A stretch of DNA of 64,000 nucleotides from NCBI RefSeq assembly GCF_947241705.1, contig NC_079259.1:372001-436000 (forward strand). The letters are read 5' to 3'. This document shows, piece after piece, positions 26,775 to 37,387 of this stretch. Under the pieces are notes generated by a model. It made no database searches. It saw only the letters and a list, made by a program, of their open reading frames with translations, and was not told the DNA's origin. The DNA comes from Saccharomyces mikatae IFO 1815 (lineage: Eukaryota; Ascomycota; Saccharomycetes; Saccharomycetales; Saccharomycetaceae). Positions within the stretch are counted from its first letter, which is position 1, and each line of letters opens with the position of its first letter. The translations under genes were made by a program, and so were the position numbers.

Positions 26775-28028
26775 CTATTCTCTTAAGGTATACTCGGTGT
26801 TTTTGCCATCTATTTTTGTAATGTGATATTTCGAAAAGAAGTTACCAGAATCACCGTTTGCTGTAATAACAAAGTGACTTGATAGCGGATTAACACTTTT
26901 GATGGCAATAATCATATTAAGCATTTTACTGCTATTGGCAGTTTCGCTTTCCCGTAATATCTTGAAAAAATCGGCTTTTGAATAGCCTTCACCACTGAAC
27001 ATTATTTCAGGAAATGACTCATCTAAAATGATTACATAGACATCAGCAATGTGCTTCTTGCCCTCAAATTTTTTTGAAGGATTCAAAGGCAATTTTTTTA
27101 TTGAATCTAGGTACAATCGGTACCGAACACTGGAGAATACAAAGTTTTGAAACTTTCTCAGTTCGCTCCGGCAATTATCAATATCGAGTTCTAGGTCATA
27201 AGATTCCTCGATCCACTTCTCAACACGGTCACCTAAAAAGTATGATCTTATTCCCATTTCGTTCTTCGTAAAGGATTCTAGTACTCTTTTTTGTAAAAAA
27301 CTCAGAAACTGCTTTCTGGTTTCATCTTGCTTCTCTAAATCAACATTAAGACCTTTGGCAAATTCATTAGGAATTCCCATTCGCGAGGAAATTTCCCTCC
27401 AACTCTGAATCATAGGTTGCAATTGTAGTGATCTCATAGTAGGTACCGTTATCTTTAATTCTGTTTTGGGTAAAGAGATCAAGATATCCTTGTAAAAGGT
27501 GTTATTTTGCCATTTTTTAAACTGTTTGAAGAAAACAAGCATAATAAGAAGAGGGAAAAAAAAATGGAAGATAAAGGGAATAACAATAATTGTCGATGTT
27601 AAGATGAAAGTGAAAATACTCGCAGTTGCAAAGAGGATAAAAAATGGAGATACTTTGTATACTTTCACGAATGGCTTGTTATTGTTCCTATGTGACCTCG
27701 AGAAAAAACTGAACTTTATTTCAGCATGCCGTGTTGAATGGAAGGCTCTTTTACTGATTAACTTGGAAGACAAGCTCATCGAATTGGATAGAAATTGATG
27801 TGGACACGAACAGTAATTAGATGACATTAACGAAAAAATTCTACGAGGTTGGAAACCTTCTCTTGCATACTTCGAGATTGAGGGAAATATAACTGCTAAT
27901 GATACTGGTTTAGGAGAGTTCCCTAATTTTCTAGGCAAAAATGCATTGAAACGGATTGTATTATTGAACAGGGCGGTATTCGTCGCCGGTCTTGTTATAC
28001 TGACTAATCCCAATGGAATTCTAAGCAT
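26775..28028 (-). CDS. MRX9: mitochondrial MIOREX-associated membrane protein
   Basis: 417 residues, matching YDL027C (about 420) by position and length. Mrx9 was found with the mitochondrial MIOREX gene-expression assemblies; its biochemical role is not established. The N-terminus (MLRIPLGLVSITRPATNTALF) is basic and without acidic residues, like a presequence. A long hydrophobic stretch at about residues 127-167 predicts one or two membrane spans. The rest is soluble and charged, with no motif I recognise. The assignment rests on synteny between MPS1 and RTK1. Confidence 0.85.
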   Translation of the reverse strand: MLRIPLGLVSITRPATNTALFNNTIRFNAFLPRKLGNSPKPVSLAVIFPSISKYAREGFQPRRIFSLMSSNYCSCPHQFLSNSMSLSSKLISKRAFHSTRHAEIKFSFFSRSHRNNNKPFVKVYKVSPFFILFATASIFTFILTSTIIVIPFIFHFFFPLLIMLVFFKQFKKWQNNTFYKDILISLPKTELKITVPTMRSLQLQPMIQSWREISSRMGIPNEFAKGLNVDLEKQDETRKQFLSFLQKRVLESFTKNEMGIRSYFLGDRVEKWIEESYDLELDIDNCRSELRKFQNFVFSSVRYRLYLDSIKKLPLNPSKKFEGKKHIADVYVIILDESFPEIMFSGEGYSKADFFKILRESETANSSKMLNMIIAIKSVNPLSSHFVITANGDSGNFFSKYHITKIDGKNTEYTLRE

Positions 28029-28425
28029 TTTTTCCTACTCATAAGTAGTGTTGCAGACCTTTTTTTATCTGTTAAGTCATCTTCTATGATCCTTTACGAT
28101 TTGTAGTGGAAGCTCTCTTTTCTTCATAGATTCTATTAGGCATGCGGCGGGTGACTTCGGGACACAACAATGAGTGAGTGCGTCCTGTATAACATAACTC
28201 TTGTAAAACTTTTGAGTTATTTAAGCGTTTTCGTTTTGATGAATGTATTTATGTATATATATATATATATTTATATATATGTAAGTGCTTTTTTTTGCGG
28301 CTTTCGTTAGATTTGCTGTTCCACCTATATGCACGCCATCTTTTTTTATATAATGCTTTTTATGATATGAGGACTATTATTGTAATCTTATATTTTTTCG
28401 GAGTTATTCGTTTTGAAAATGTTCA
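28029..28425. other. intergenic, MRX9 promoter and RTK1 3' end
   Basis: 397 bp between two minus-strand genes, with a TATATA microsatellite at about 28253-28281. No gene seen. Confidence 0.5.
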
Positions 28426-30339
28426 TTAGTTTGAATCCTTATTTCCGTGTTGCTTGGTCATTTCATTCAGCTCCTCTTCAGTAACCAAGTGATGCTTATG
28501 ATTTTTCTGTTTTTCAGCCAAGTTGCCAGATGTAGGGTCAATAGTGCAAGAGGGGACGGATGCGAGCCAATCATCCTTTACCACGTCGTTCATTAATACC
28601 CTTTGCTTTGGGTCTAAAGTCAACATTCCGCCTATTATTTTCCTTGAATGTCTTGGTAATAACCTCAATATTTTATTTGGACCTCGAGCAATATCATCTT
28701 CGTCTTCAGGATCCTCAGTAAATAACCGAAACGAGTTGAAGCTCTTTTTTGGAGCCTTCCAAGGGAATCTTTTCAGAACCATACAGTAAAATATAATAGC
28801 GATGGACCACACATCTACTACTCTTGGATCGTAAGATGTCTGTTTCAATAGTTCAGGAGCGAGATAAGGGTCGGACCCCACAATTCCATGTGACTTCACG
28901 ATGGTGTCTTCATAAGGGTATTGAAAAACTACGGCACTACCGAAGTCGATCAGCTTTAAGATTCCGTCTTTAGTAACAACGCAATTATCTAATTTCAAAT
29001 CTCTGTGAGCTAAGCCCATGGAGTGGAGATAATTAACACCATGGCAGAGCTGTTTGAAGTAACAATTGACTTCCTCCTGTGTCATTAGGTTACTCATGAC
29101 GAGATTAAAAAAATCATATGGAGCATATTCCATCACCAATAAATAGGTGTCACCTTCAGTTAGCATATCCAAAGTTTCAATGATATTTTGATGATGCAGC
29201 GTGGAACCGATACAAAATTCAGTGGTAACCTTTTTAGAATAGTTTGCTAGTTGAGAATGGTTGGTGCCTTCATTGTTTAAGTGTGGTTTCCTAAACATTT
29301 TGCAAGCAAATAATTTCCCGTCAGTTCTTTCCACCACTGATACCGAACCAGAAGCCCCTTCACCCAATTTTCTGCCAGGAATACCATATTTTTCTAATAG
29401 CTCCACTGGATTATCCGTCTCGTATAATGTTTTGCTGTTATTTTCTACCAAACTTTCGTTGGTACTTGAATAAGGCTTCGGTTTCGTGGGAGTGGACCCA
29501 CGATTGTGATGGTGGTGATGATGATTGTCATGATAATCGTTATGAATTTTTTTGAAAAATCTCGTTAGTCTTAGAGATTTTTTCTTTTTAGATGAGGTGT
29601 CATCACTGCCACTTGACGAATTATGTTGCAATTCTACAGACCCAGGGGTGGAGGCTTGAGAGTCCAGGAGGTGTCTGTCTTCAATCTGTTTTTGTAGTAT
29701 TTCTACAGGGTGCATATGCGCCTGATATGATAAACTTGAAGATGCATTAGATTTGGCTGAAGATACTGTAGATATGTTGTTATGAGCTGAGGGGCGAAGA
29801 GGGTGAGGGTGGTGGAAAGTATCTTTTGAACCTTGATGAATGTAGTTCATTGGGTTGTGGATACTATGGGGCAAGTGGGACACGGTATGTCCAGTATGTC
29901 CAGTATGTCCAGTATGTCCAGTATGTCCAGTATGTCCAGTATGTCCAGTATGTCCATGATTGTGATTGTTGTGTAAGGACCGCGACGAAGGGTACTCTGT
30001 AGGAGCATTCTTGACCGGAGAGGGAGAGATCCCTGCCAATGTAGAACTTGCTACTGCATGTGAATCTTTTGATGGCGTGCCATTCACCTCAGTGTTGTTG
30101 CCTATATTTGGCCTTCGCTCGTTGGGTTTACTATACTTTATGTGATCCTCCTGGACAGTATCTGTATTTTTTTTTGAAGATCTAGAGGAAGATCTTGAAA
30201 TATCGTCCGCCTTTGTGTATGATTGGTGGTTACCACCGCTGTTGAATATTTTCGCCGATAAATTTTTCAACTTAGTTGGCTTAAATAAAGATGATAGTGA
30301 AGTTGATGAAGAGGAGTGCAATGCAACGTCCTTAACCAT
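28426..30339 (-). CDS. RTK1: NPR/HAL5-family Ser/Thr protein kinase
   Basis: 637 residues (620 in S. cerevisiae Rtk1, YDL025C). The kinase belongs to the fungal NPR/Hal5 subfamily; Rtk1 is linked to ribosome biogenesis factors by interaction data and its substrates are poorly known. The N-terminal 300 residues are Ser/His-rich and carry seven tandem His-Thr-Gly triplets at 130-150 and a run of six His near 273-278. Kinase motifs: GEGASGSV (326-333), FACKMF with the ATP-binding Lys (about 347), HRDLKLDN (445-452) and DFGSA (465-469), then [11 protein letters not shown]. The HTG expansion may account for part of the extra length. Confidence 0.93.
   Translation of the reverse strand: MVKDVALHSSSSTSLSSLFKPTKLKNLSAKIFNSGGNHQSYTKADDISRSSSRSSKKNTDTVQEDHIKYSKPNERRPNIGNNTEVNGTPSKDSHAVASSTLAGISPSPVKNAPTEYPSSRSLHNNHNHGHTGHTGHTGHTGHTGHTGHTGHTVSHLPHSIHNPMNYIHQGSKDTFHHPHPLRPSAHNNISTVSSAKSNASSSLSYQAHMHPVEILQKQIEDRHLLDSQASTPGSVELQHNSSSGSDDTSSKKKKSLRLTRFFKKIHNDYHDNHHHHHHNRGSTPTKPKPYSSTNESLVENNSKTLYETDNPVELLEKYGIPGRKLGEGASGSVSVVERTDGKLFACKMFRKPHLNNEGTNHSQLANYSKKVTTEFCIGSTLHHQNIIETLDMLTEGDTYLLVMEYAPYDFFNLVMSNLMTQEEVNCYFKQLCHGVNYLHSMGLAHRDLKLDNCVVTKDGILKLIDFGSAVVFQYPYEDTIVKSHGIVGSDPYLAPELLKQTSYDPRVVDVWSIAIIFYCMVLKRFPWKAPKKSFNSFRLFTEDPEDEDDIARGPNKILRLLPRHSRKIIGGMLTLDPKQRVLMNDVVKDDWLASVPSCTIDPTSGNLAEKQKNHKHHLVTEEELNEMTKQHGNKDSN
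29885..29956 (-). repeat. 9-bp minisatellite coding His-Thr-Gly in RTK1
   Basis: Eight near-perfect copies of the plus-strand unit TATGTCCAG, in frame, coding repeated His-Thr-Gly. Perfect units at this length are usually unstable and vary between isolates. Confidence 0.93.
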
Positions 30340-32535
30340 TATATTTTGATTTTACGCTGCTCCTTTTCTGCTCTTTTTTTTAATCTTCTTTTGAAATGCT
30401 CTCAGCTTATTAGCACGGCAAAGAGTCACTTTGAATGAATGGCGTAATCAACGTTTGGAAAAGAAGAACCTTTAGCTATTCCTCACTATTACTTGTAATC
30501 AGTAATGAAAATCCTTTTTTTACGAGAAAACCTGCTTATTATAAAAAGTACAACATTTAGTAGAGTAGGAAGAGTCATACTGCAAAATAGATATATTAGA
30601 AGCGGAAGTAGGTTTTCCCCTTATAGATGTACGCCGTTCGATATTACCCGAACTGCAAGAAAGGCTGCCCCATAACATTTATTGGTCCTTAAAGGTGATT
30701 AATGAGAGGGATGATGTGCTCATGAATGGAATTTGTTATTGTTGTAGTAATCCCTTGTTTATTAGTTCTTCTGTCCTCGCTTATGTTGCCTGTTATTTTT
30801 CTTGCCAAACTTGCTCCTACTGCTAAAGCCTCTTGCTGACAAAGAATGAACGAATGTGCGGCGGTGAAATGAATACTGCAGGCAAGAGGAAGAGGAAGTC
30901 ATACACGATATAGAAGTTCGACTAAAAAATGACACAGTGAATATCTAGCTTGAATTCCATCTTTATTGTAGACAAGCGTATCTCGAGAAGTATCCGCACT
31001 CGGTAAAAGCATGATCTAGGTTTCACGCTCGAGCTGCAAAAGTGAAAGAGTCACTTCAAGCATTATTCGCGCAGCGCTTTTCAGCAGTTTTAAACGGATG
31101 GAAGTGTCGATTCTTTACTTAAATATTCAAGGTTAGTTGTAGATTTTTTGATCCCAAGGCTGTCTTCGATGCATCTGGGGTGTTGATGTACTTTTTACTT
31201 GACCTTTGTTTTTTGAACGTCCAAAGGAAAAATATATTTCACCTTCGCAATATTATATTTAGTTACTTAATTTAGGTAAATAAAACTAAAAGAAAGCTCT
31301 AAACAATCTAAACGACGTAAATCTAATTATTCGAATGTTTTCATATAAAACGTAACCAACCCCTCGAACTATTTGTCACGATCTATGGTAGGAATAGTCT
31401 CAAAAGGGAACATAAACGGTAATTAAAAGTTCAATGTCATCAATCAAAATAAGAGCTGTCAACTAATTTAGAATATCAGTATCATGTATAAACTACGTCC
31501 CAAATTTCTGTATAAATTTCACTGTTGCGTTGATAAAGTAGCATTTATTGATTCGATCGATTTCTTTTCCTTTATTGGTTACTATCATCGAGAATAAAAG
31601 AGTATACTTGTCGTTTAAAAGCGATAACGATACCTAATACCCCCTTGTATAACAAGAAAATTACACCACGTTTGAAAGTCACCCTTGGTCTTATTTCTTG
31701 TAGGTTACCTTTCACCGCACCTGCCAATTTTTTGTATTCGTGTTAATAGCAATTTTTAGGAGTCTTGGTTGGTATGCCGGAGCTGGAGGAAAGAAGAAGA
31801 ACGGTCTAAAACTGCCTGGAAAGCGAGAAAGACCCGCTAAAAGCACATCTAATCAATATCTTCAAACTTCAAGTGGGACCGCAACTAATTACGATAATTG
31901 AGTGGCTAGAAAACAGCGAAAACGAAATAAGCTAACCATTAATTAACAATGCTACGCTACGATTCATCGAAGGTTGTTTTCTGTTGTACGAATACTCTAA
32001 GATGACAACACCATAAAGTATATTATACAGGAGTGCGACATCATACGACCTCTCTCAACTATCTGAGAAATCGCTGTAAAGCCAGACTCTTCAAGGTGCC
32101 AATGCCATCCTTTACAGAACTAAGGTATGTACAATCTGGAGAGAAGTCGTTACCAGGCTTCACGTTCCTTATTTCAAGATGATCTTTCTAATTTCTGATG
32201 GAAAACCAAGGCAATGATTCTAGAATGCATGTAAGTTATTCTTTTTTTTTCAGCTGCTCCTACCGTATTATCAAGAAAGGGCTCGAGGGAAGATAACGAG
32301 TCATCATTACTGATATAGTTGTTCACGGGGACCAGCCTAGAGTTACTGAAACAGTTCTATGCTGCTCAATGAAAGAAATGAAATAATATTGAAGGATACG
32401 GGACTTTATTAAAGAGATGCGGTGACTAACATTAACAGCAGATGTGATAACGGTATCTGTCACGTAGCAAACCCATATATATATAAAGTAATAAAGAAAC
32501 TTCAGATCCAAACTAACCCACCTAGTTCATTTCAA
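30340..32535. other. gene-free stretch, RTK1 promoter and empty DIA3 slot
   Basis: About 2.2 kb with no open frame of credible length on either strand. The left end must hold the RTK1 promoter (minus-strand gene). In S. cerevisiae the acid-phosphatase-like gene DIA3 (YDL024C) lies between RTK1 and tRNA-Ala/GPD1; nothing resembling its RHGxRxP motif is readable here. A TATATATATA run is near 32476. Confidence 0.6.
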
Positions 32536-32730
32536 TGTATCTAATTTTCACTGTGGTTCTGTGGGATACTGCAATCTATATATGCCGGTTGTGATCACCT
32601 CTTTGGGTAGGGAATCTTTGCTAGTTTCTGATGTAGTTGTCAGTGACCTTTTGGAGAATTTCTAGTGACTCACCTGCGACAGTGGTTTACTATTCGAGGT
32701 ATGCTATATTGTGTCAGCACAGCCAACTTT
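32536..32730 (+). mobile_element. degenerate relic, possibly a sigma (Ty3) LTR, copy A
   Basis: This stretch and the one starting at 32809 align over roughly 190 bp at about 60-65%, so they look like two decayed copies of one sequence. The end of copy A (GACAGTGGTTTACTATTC and on) resembles the 3' part of the Ty3 LTR (sigma) as I remember it. Very old; family call tentative. Confidence 0.3.
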
Positions 32731-32890
32731 CATGTCACCTAGCGAACCTTCTTATCCAAGTACTAAGGAAACATCTGACCTAAACTTGAACTTTTTGTTC
32801 TATCTTTATGTATCTAGTCTCACATTGTGGTTCCATAGAATACTAATATTCATACATATTGGTAGTTATTACTACATTGGAGAGTGTCTC

Positions 32891-33607
32891 TGAAAATATG
32901 GTGAATTTTGAGATAATTGTTGGGATTCCATTGTTGATAAAGGCAATATTATTAGGTATATAGAATATACTAGAAGTTCTCCTCAAGGATATAGGAGACC
33001 AATAAATGTGTTGGAATAAGTGATTACCACTATACATTTATTCATAAATTGTTGTAGTTGATGACGAACATTCTTTAACATGATACTAATGATGTTGAGT
33101 AAATTAATACTAACATTCTTATGGTGATACCAATTTAAATGGAGTAGGGAAATTCTAATTATAGAATTTCCTGCACTAATAAGATAAAGATCTATTAATT
33201 GTCCAGAACTTAGTATATAAGAAGAGGAGTTAACACTAAATTCTTATCATCAACACTCTGATTTATGTCTGAACCTTTTGGTTTAATACACCCAATCAGC
33301 GTGTGTTTTATATACCTCTCTTATATAGATTAAGAAGGAACGACTATTCTTAATTATTACAACTTACTAAACTACTAATTATCAACAAAATGAAACTCGT
33401 AATTCTACATAATTCTGTATATGCTTTTATTGTCATTTTATGTGTTGTCAGCCATTATCCTATAACATTATCAATCCTTGCCGTTCAGCCTCCACTTGTT
33501 TCGATGACAGCTTCTCATAACCTATGCCATCTTCTAACACCGTATATTATAATGTACTAGTGGTATGACTACTAGTTGATAGACAATAGTTGATTTTCAT
33601 TCCAACA
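32891..33607 (-). mobile_element. solo delta LTR (Ty1/Ty2 type) split by a younger LTR
   Basis: Minus-strand delta LTR in two parts, 32891-33008 and 33393-33607, together about 333 bp, the usual delta length. The right end begins TGTTGGAATGAAAATCAACT on the minus strand and the inner part carries the delta block around GAGGAGAACTTCTAGTATAT. A 5-bp target duplication GTCTC flanks it (32886-32890 and 33608-33612). It lies 137 bp upstream of tRNA-Ala, inside the normal Ty1 targeting zone. A solo LTR is what remains after recombination between the ends of a full element. Confidence 0.9.
33009..33387 (+). mobile_element. solo Ty4/Tsu4-type LTR nested in the delta
   Basis: 379 bp from TGTTGGAATAAGTG to the terminal ATCAACA, flanked by the 5-bp target duplication AAATG (33004-33008 and 33388-33392). 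Its second half closely matches the LTR of the Ty4/Tsu4-type element at the right end of the window (shared block around ACACTCTGATTTATGTCTGA and CAATCAGCGTGTGTTTTATA), while the first half differs and is about 50 bp longer. So it is the same family but a different, probably older variant. Confidence 0.9.
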
Positions 33608-33743
33608 GTCTCTTTGTTCGTTTCAGATGTGGTAAACGATTACTTTTTAAAGTAATTGTCAATATTTCTTCTACAACAGGCGTTACTTCCCTAAGATAGT
33701 AGTATGTGTAAAGCCCTTATTAAAATAATACAATGTAGATAAT

Positions 33744-33816
33744 GGGCGTGTGGCGTAGTCGGTAGCGCGCTCCCTTAGCATGGGAGAGGTCTCCGGTTCG
33801 ATTCCGGACTCGTCCA
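33744..33816 (+). tRNA. tA(AGC): tRNA-Ala, anticodon AGC
   Basis: 73 nt, starting GGGCGTGTGGCGTAGTC and ending GACTCGTCCA, with the anticodon loop CTTAGCA and T-loop GGTTCGATTCC. It matches the classic yeast tRNA-Ala and has no intron. In S. cerevisiae the same tRNA lies between DIA3 and GPD1. It acts as the targeting landmark for the LTR nest on its 5' side. A T-rich run after 33819 should serve as the Pol III terminator. Confidence 0.97.
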
Positions 33817-35235
33817 AATTATTTTTTGAAGCTTTTTGTTGTTTTCTCTGCCAATGAACTTAGAGGAGAGTGGCCAGGCCAATCTTGTTCGCCGTCGCAA
33901 AAACATGAAAATTTGTGTCGCGTACATTTTTCATGAATATAATACGGCAAAGAAATCAAGTATATTCATACGGAATTGGCAAGATGAGGTACGTCAGATG
34001 AAGACGGGCCTGTTTTACAACACACAGTCCAAAATTGTTTTGTATTGCTCGAGTTTCGCCCTAATTTCTTTTCCAACAATATCTATCAGTTACTTTGGGG
34101 CAGTAAATGTACATACATGCAAGCAAGTCCTTGTGAGTCTGCTGACCTTAAGAATGCGCGTCATCCTACACTTTGGCAACTCAAGGCATGACCTTCTTGC
34201 GTGGTGTTTTCACTGTCGGAAGCCCGAGAGAGTTGTTGGTTCTCCGATTATTTCGTGCAGATAGTAGGTGGAACCTCGCCTCTCTTTTTTTCTTTTCACC
34301 TCTAGAGCCGGGCAGCTTTGCCCGGCTCAATTAACGGCCGGAAAAAAACGGAAAAGCACGAAGAACTTACATTGTAACAACGTACATAATGGTAGTATAC
34401 CTAGCACGCACGTGATGTCCACGTAATCGCATCGCCCCTCACCGCCCACCGCTGAGTCAATCCCACTAAAAACGATGAATAGCTACGGCGGATAGCTTCT
34501 ACTCTTCTTTAGGCAAGATGTCGGTGGTCCCTATTTCCTCCACAATGGCCCCTTCTGGGGTTTGGGCAGAGCTAGATCCAGGCAGCATGAAAATTCCTGA
34601 ATTGCGTCAAACGTAACAAAAAGTAACCCCACCGTTACTTCGGAAAAACATCATAGTTACATATCGTCTTTGGCTTATCTTGTTTTGTCCCCAGTAGATC
34701 AGGTCAGAAGAAAGTGCAACACGAAAAAAAAGAAGAAACACAGAAGGCCAAGACAGGGCCAATGAGACTCTTGTCTTATCTCTGTCCCTGTGTCCCTGGT
34801 CCACCACGCGCCATTGTCCCTCAGCAACAAACTAAAAACCCATACCCCGGGCACCCAAAGTCCCCACCCACACCGCCAATACGTAAACGGGGCGCCCCCT
34901 GCAGGCCCACCTGCGCACGGCCTCCCGCCTTGCTTCGCTCCCTTCCCTTTTCTTTTTCCAGTTTTCCCTATTTTGTCCCTTTTTCCACACAACAAGTATC
35001 AGAATGGGTTCATCAAATCTATCCAACCTAATTCGCACACAGACTGGCTTGATATTGGTAGGTTCGCAGTTATATATATACTACCGTCAGTAAAGGTTGT
35101 TGTTACATTAGCTTGGAGTGTTCTCCCTTTATTTATTTTTTTATGTTTTCTCGTACATAAGACATCAAGAAACAATTGTATATTGTATAGCTCCCACAAC
35201 ACACACACACACAAACACATATCGATAATATAAAG
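33817..35235 (+). promoter_or_regulatory. GPD1 upstream region with stress elements
   Basis: 1.4 kb between tRNA-Ala and GPD1. Stress-response (Msn2/4) cores CCCCT occur at 34435-34439, 34549-34553 and 34896-34900. A C-rich pyrimidine stretch spans about 34790-34960, and a TATA run at 35071-35080 lies about 160 bp before the ATG. GPD1 in S. cerevisiae is induced by osmotic stress through Hog1 with Hot1 and Msn2/4, which fits. Overlapping open frames in the C-rich part are compositional and resemble nothing known. Confidence 0.65.
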
Positions 35236-36411
35236 ATGTCTGCTGCTGCTGATAGATTAAACTTAACTTCCGGTCATTTGAATGCTGGTAGAAAAAGAAG
35301 TTCCTCTTCCGTCTCTTTGAAGGCTGCCGAGAAGCCATTCAAGGTTACCGTTATTGGCTCTGGTAACTGGGGTACCACAATTGCCAAGGTTGTTGCCGAA
35401 AATTGTAAGGGATACCCAGAGGTTTTCGCTCCAACAGTACAAATGTGGGTGTTTGAAGAAGATATCAACGGTGAAAAATTGACCGAAATCATAAATACAA
35501 GACACCAAAACGTCAAGTACTTACCAGGAATCACTCTGCCGGACAATTTGGTTGCCAATCCAGACTTGATCGACTCGGTCAAGGATGTCGATATTATTGT
35601 GTTTAACATTCCTCATCAATTTTTGCCCCGTATTTGCAGCCAATTGAAAGGTCACGTTGACTCCCATGTCAGGGCCATTTCTTGCTTGAAAGGGTTCGAA
35701 GTTGGTGCTAAGGGTGTTCAATTGCTATCCTCATATATCACTGAAGAACTAGGTATCCAATGTGGTGCTCTATCCGGTGCCAACATTGCCACCGAAGTCG
35801 CTCAGGAACATTGGTCAGAGACCACAGTGGCCTACCACATTCCAAAAGATTTCAGAGGCGAAGGTAAGGATGTTGATCATAAGGTGCTAAAGGCCTTGTT
35901 CCACAGACCTTACTTCCACGTCAGTGTCATTGAAGATGTTGCTGGTATCTCCATCTGTGGTGCTTTGAAGAACGTTGTCGCCTTAGGTTGTGGTTTCGTA
36001 GAAGGTCTAGGGTGGGGTAACAACGCCTCTGCCGCCATCCAAAGAGTCGGTTTGGGTGAAATCATTAGATTTGGTCAAATGTTCTTCCCAGAGTCCAGAG
36101 AAGAAACTTACTACCAAGAATCCGCTGGTGTTGCTGACTTGATCACTACCTGTGCTGGTGGTAGAAACGTCAAGGTTGCTAGGCTAATGGCTACTTCTGG
36201 TAAGGACGCCTGGGAATGTGAAAAGGAATTGTTAAACGGCCAATCTGCTCAAGGTCTGATTACCTGTAAAGAGGTTCACGAATGGTTGGAAACATGTGGT
36301 TCTGTTGAAGATTTCCCATTATTTGAAGCCGTATATCAAATTGTTTACAACAACTACCCAATGAAGAACCTGCCGGACATGATTGAGGAATTGGATCTAC
36401 ACGAAGATTAG
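35236..36411 (+). CDS. GPD1: NAD-dependent glycerol-3-phosphate dehydrogenase
   Basis: 391 residues, the S. cerevisiae length. Gpd1 reduces dihydroxyacetone phosphate to glycerol-3-phosphate with NADH, the rate-limiting step of glycerol synthesis in osmoadaptation. An N-terminal type-2 peroxisomal signal (RLNLTSGHL, residues 7-15) is present, as is the serine cluster at 22-27 known as a phosphorylation site that controls activity. The NAD-binding GSGNWG lies at 41-46 and the catalytic-domain segment ALKNVVALGCGFVEGLGWG is whole. Codon use is strongly biased (GGT, GTT, TTG, AAG), typical of a highly expressed gene. Only a few changes from S. cerevisiae (for example a Thr in APTVQMW) are visible. 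Confidence 0.98.
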   Translation: MSAAADRLNLTSGHLNAGRKRSSSSVSLKAAEKPFKVTVIGSGNWGTTIAKVVAENCKGYPEVFAPTVQMWVFEEDINGEKLTEIINTRHQNVKYLPGITLPDNLVANPDLIDSVKDVDIIVFNIPHQFLPRICSQLKGHVDSHVRAISCLKGFEVGAKGVQLLSSYITEELGIQCGALSGANIATEVAQEHWSETTVAYHIPKDFRGEGKDVDHKVLKALFHRPYFHVSVIEDVAGISICGALKNVVALGCGFVEGLGWGNNASAAIQRVGLGEIIRFGQMFFPESREETYYQESAGVADLITTCAGGRNVKVARLMATSGKDAWECEKELLNGQSAQGLITCKEVHEWLETCGSVEDFPLFEAVYQIVYNNYPMKNLPDMIEELDLHED

Positions 36412-37387
36412 ATCTCGTAGGAAGGAGGAAGGTTATCGTCTCTTACTGTTCCCATCACTTCTTTCAAGGCTCTTCTATATCATATTCATGAATTAGCATT
36501 ATGTCATTTCTCATAACTACTTTATCACGTTAGAAATTTCTTAATATTAAATTAATAAAAATTTAATAACAAAATAAAAAATAAATAAATATGTATATTT
36601 AAAACCCAAAAAATTCTCATAGAATAAAAGCATTAATTCTATACATACATCAGCATTACTCTTCCTTTTTCCCCTGTTCCTTCAGAATAACGATAGCTTA
36701 AAATGCGCCTATATATGTCTCCCCATTCGACCAAATATGGTATCATAATTATAAACTATTGATTGGTGTTAAGGCATCACTGTGTCTGTGAAAAGATTTC
36801 CCCGAAGATTAGTATTGTCGTGTTTAGGTTTCCCATGCCAAAGCTTTATGGCGCATATACTTGAGCACACGCAATCAAGACAAGTTTCCTAAATATTGCG
36901 GCGTCCTGAAAAAATAAGGGGTTTCTTCAGAGAAGTGATAGCGGAAAAAAAAGAAAGGAATAACAATAGTTGGCAAACTCTTCATGACGAATAAATAGGT
37001 GCTTCAAGATGTGACTATCATAATTATGAGTGATTGCTTTTATAGAAAATAAAGGCTTCCCTGACTGATTGTTCCTCTTAGGCTCGTAGTTGTTTGCAAA
37101 AAAGGAGAGTTCCTTATTTTTGGAAGTACGTGTTCACCATCTTCATGTTGTTGTCACCCCACCACGAAAACAATACGGAGCCAACCCTTTTCTTTTTTTT
37201 GTTTTTGGTCGAAACTTTCCACCTGATAAAACGTGACATAGAAATCTTTTGAATTGATAATCTATCTATATATATATATATATATACACTATGTAGATAT
37301 ATCTGAAGGCACACCTCAAAACACGCAGTTCATCAATTTCAAATCGAAAAACTAAAATAATTCAGATAAATTAACACAGAGAAGAGA
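36412..37387. other. intergenic GPD1-GPM2
   Basis: 976 bp holding the GPD1 3' end (AT-rich, 36540-36600) and the GPM2 promoter. A TATATA microsatellite at 37261-37287 sits about 100 bp before the GPM2 ATG. No gene or LTR seen. Confidence 0.5.

Larger units (their letters stand above)
32809..33735 (+). mobile_element. degenerate relic, possibly a sigma (Ty3) LTR, copy B, interrupted
   Basis: Second copy of the decayed sequence, interrupted by the delta LTR at 32891-33607. After the interruption it carries GTTACTTCCCTAAGA (33674-33688), a 15-base stretch I recall from sigma, and ends near AATACAA close to 33735, just upstream of tRNA-Ala. Sigma elements insert a short distance upstream of tRNA starts, which supports the call. 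Very old. Confidence 0.35.

Noticed and set aside
32711-32893. Short frame beginning MSAQPTFMSPSEPSYPS
   Set aside because: Considered as a Gag-like or host fragment, but it spans the sigma-like relics and ends at the delta border; no support beyond chance.
34714-35233. Pro-rich overlapping frames on both strands in the GPD1 promoter
   Set aside because: They reflect C-rich promoter composition and overlap each other. Dubious ORFs are known at this position in S. cerevisiae.
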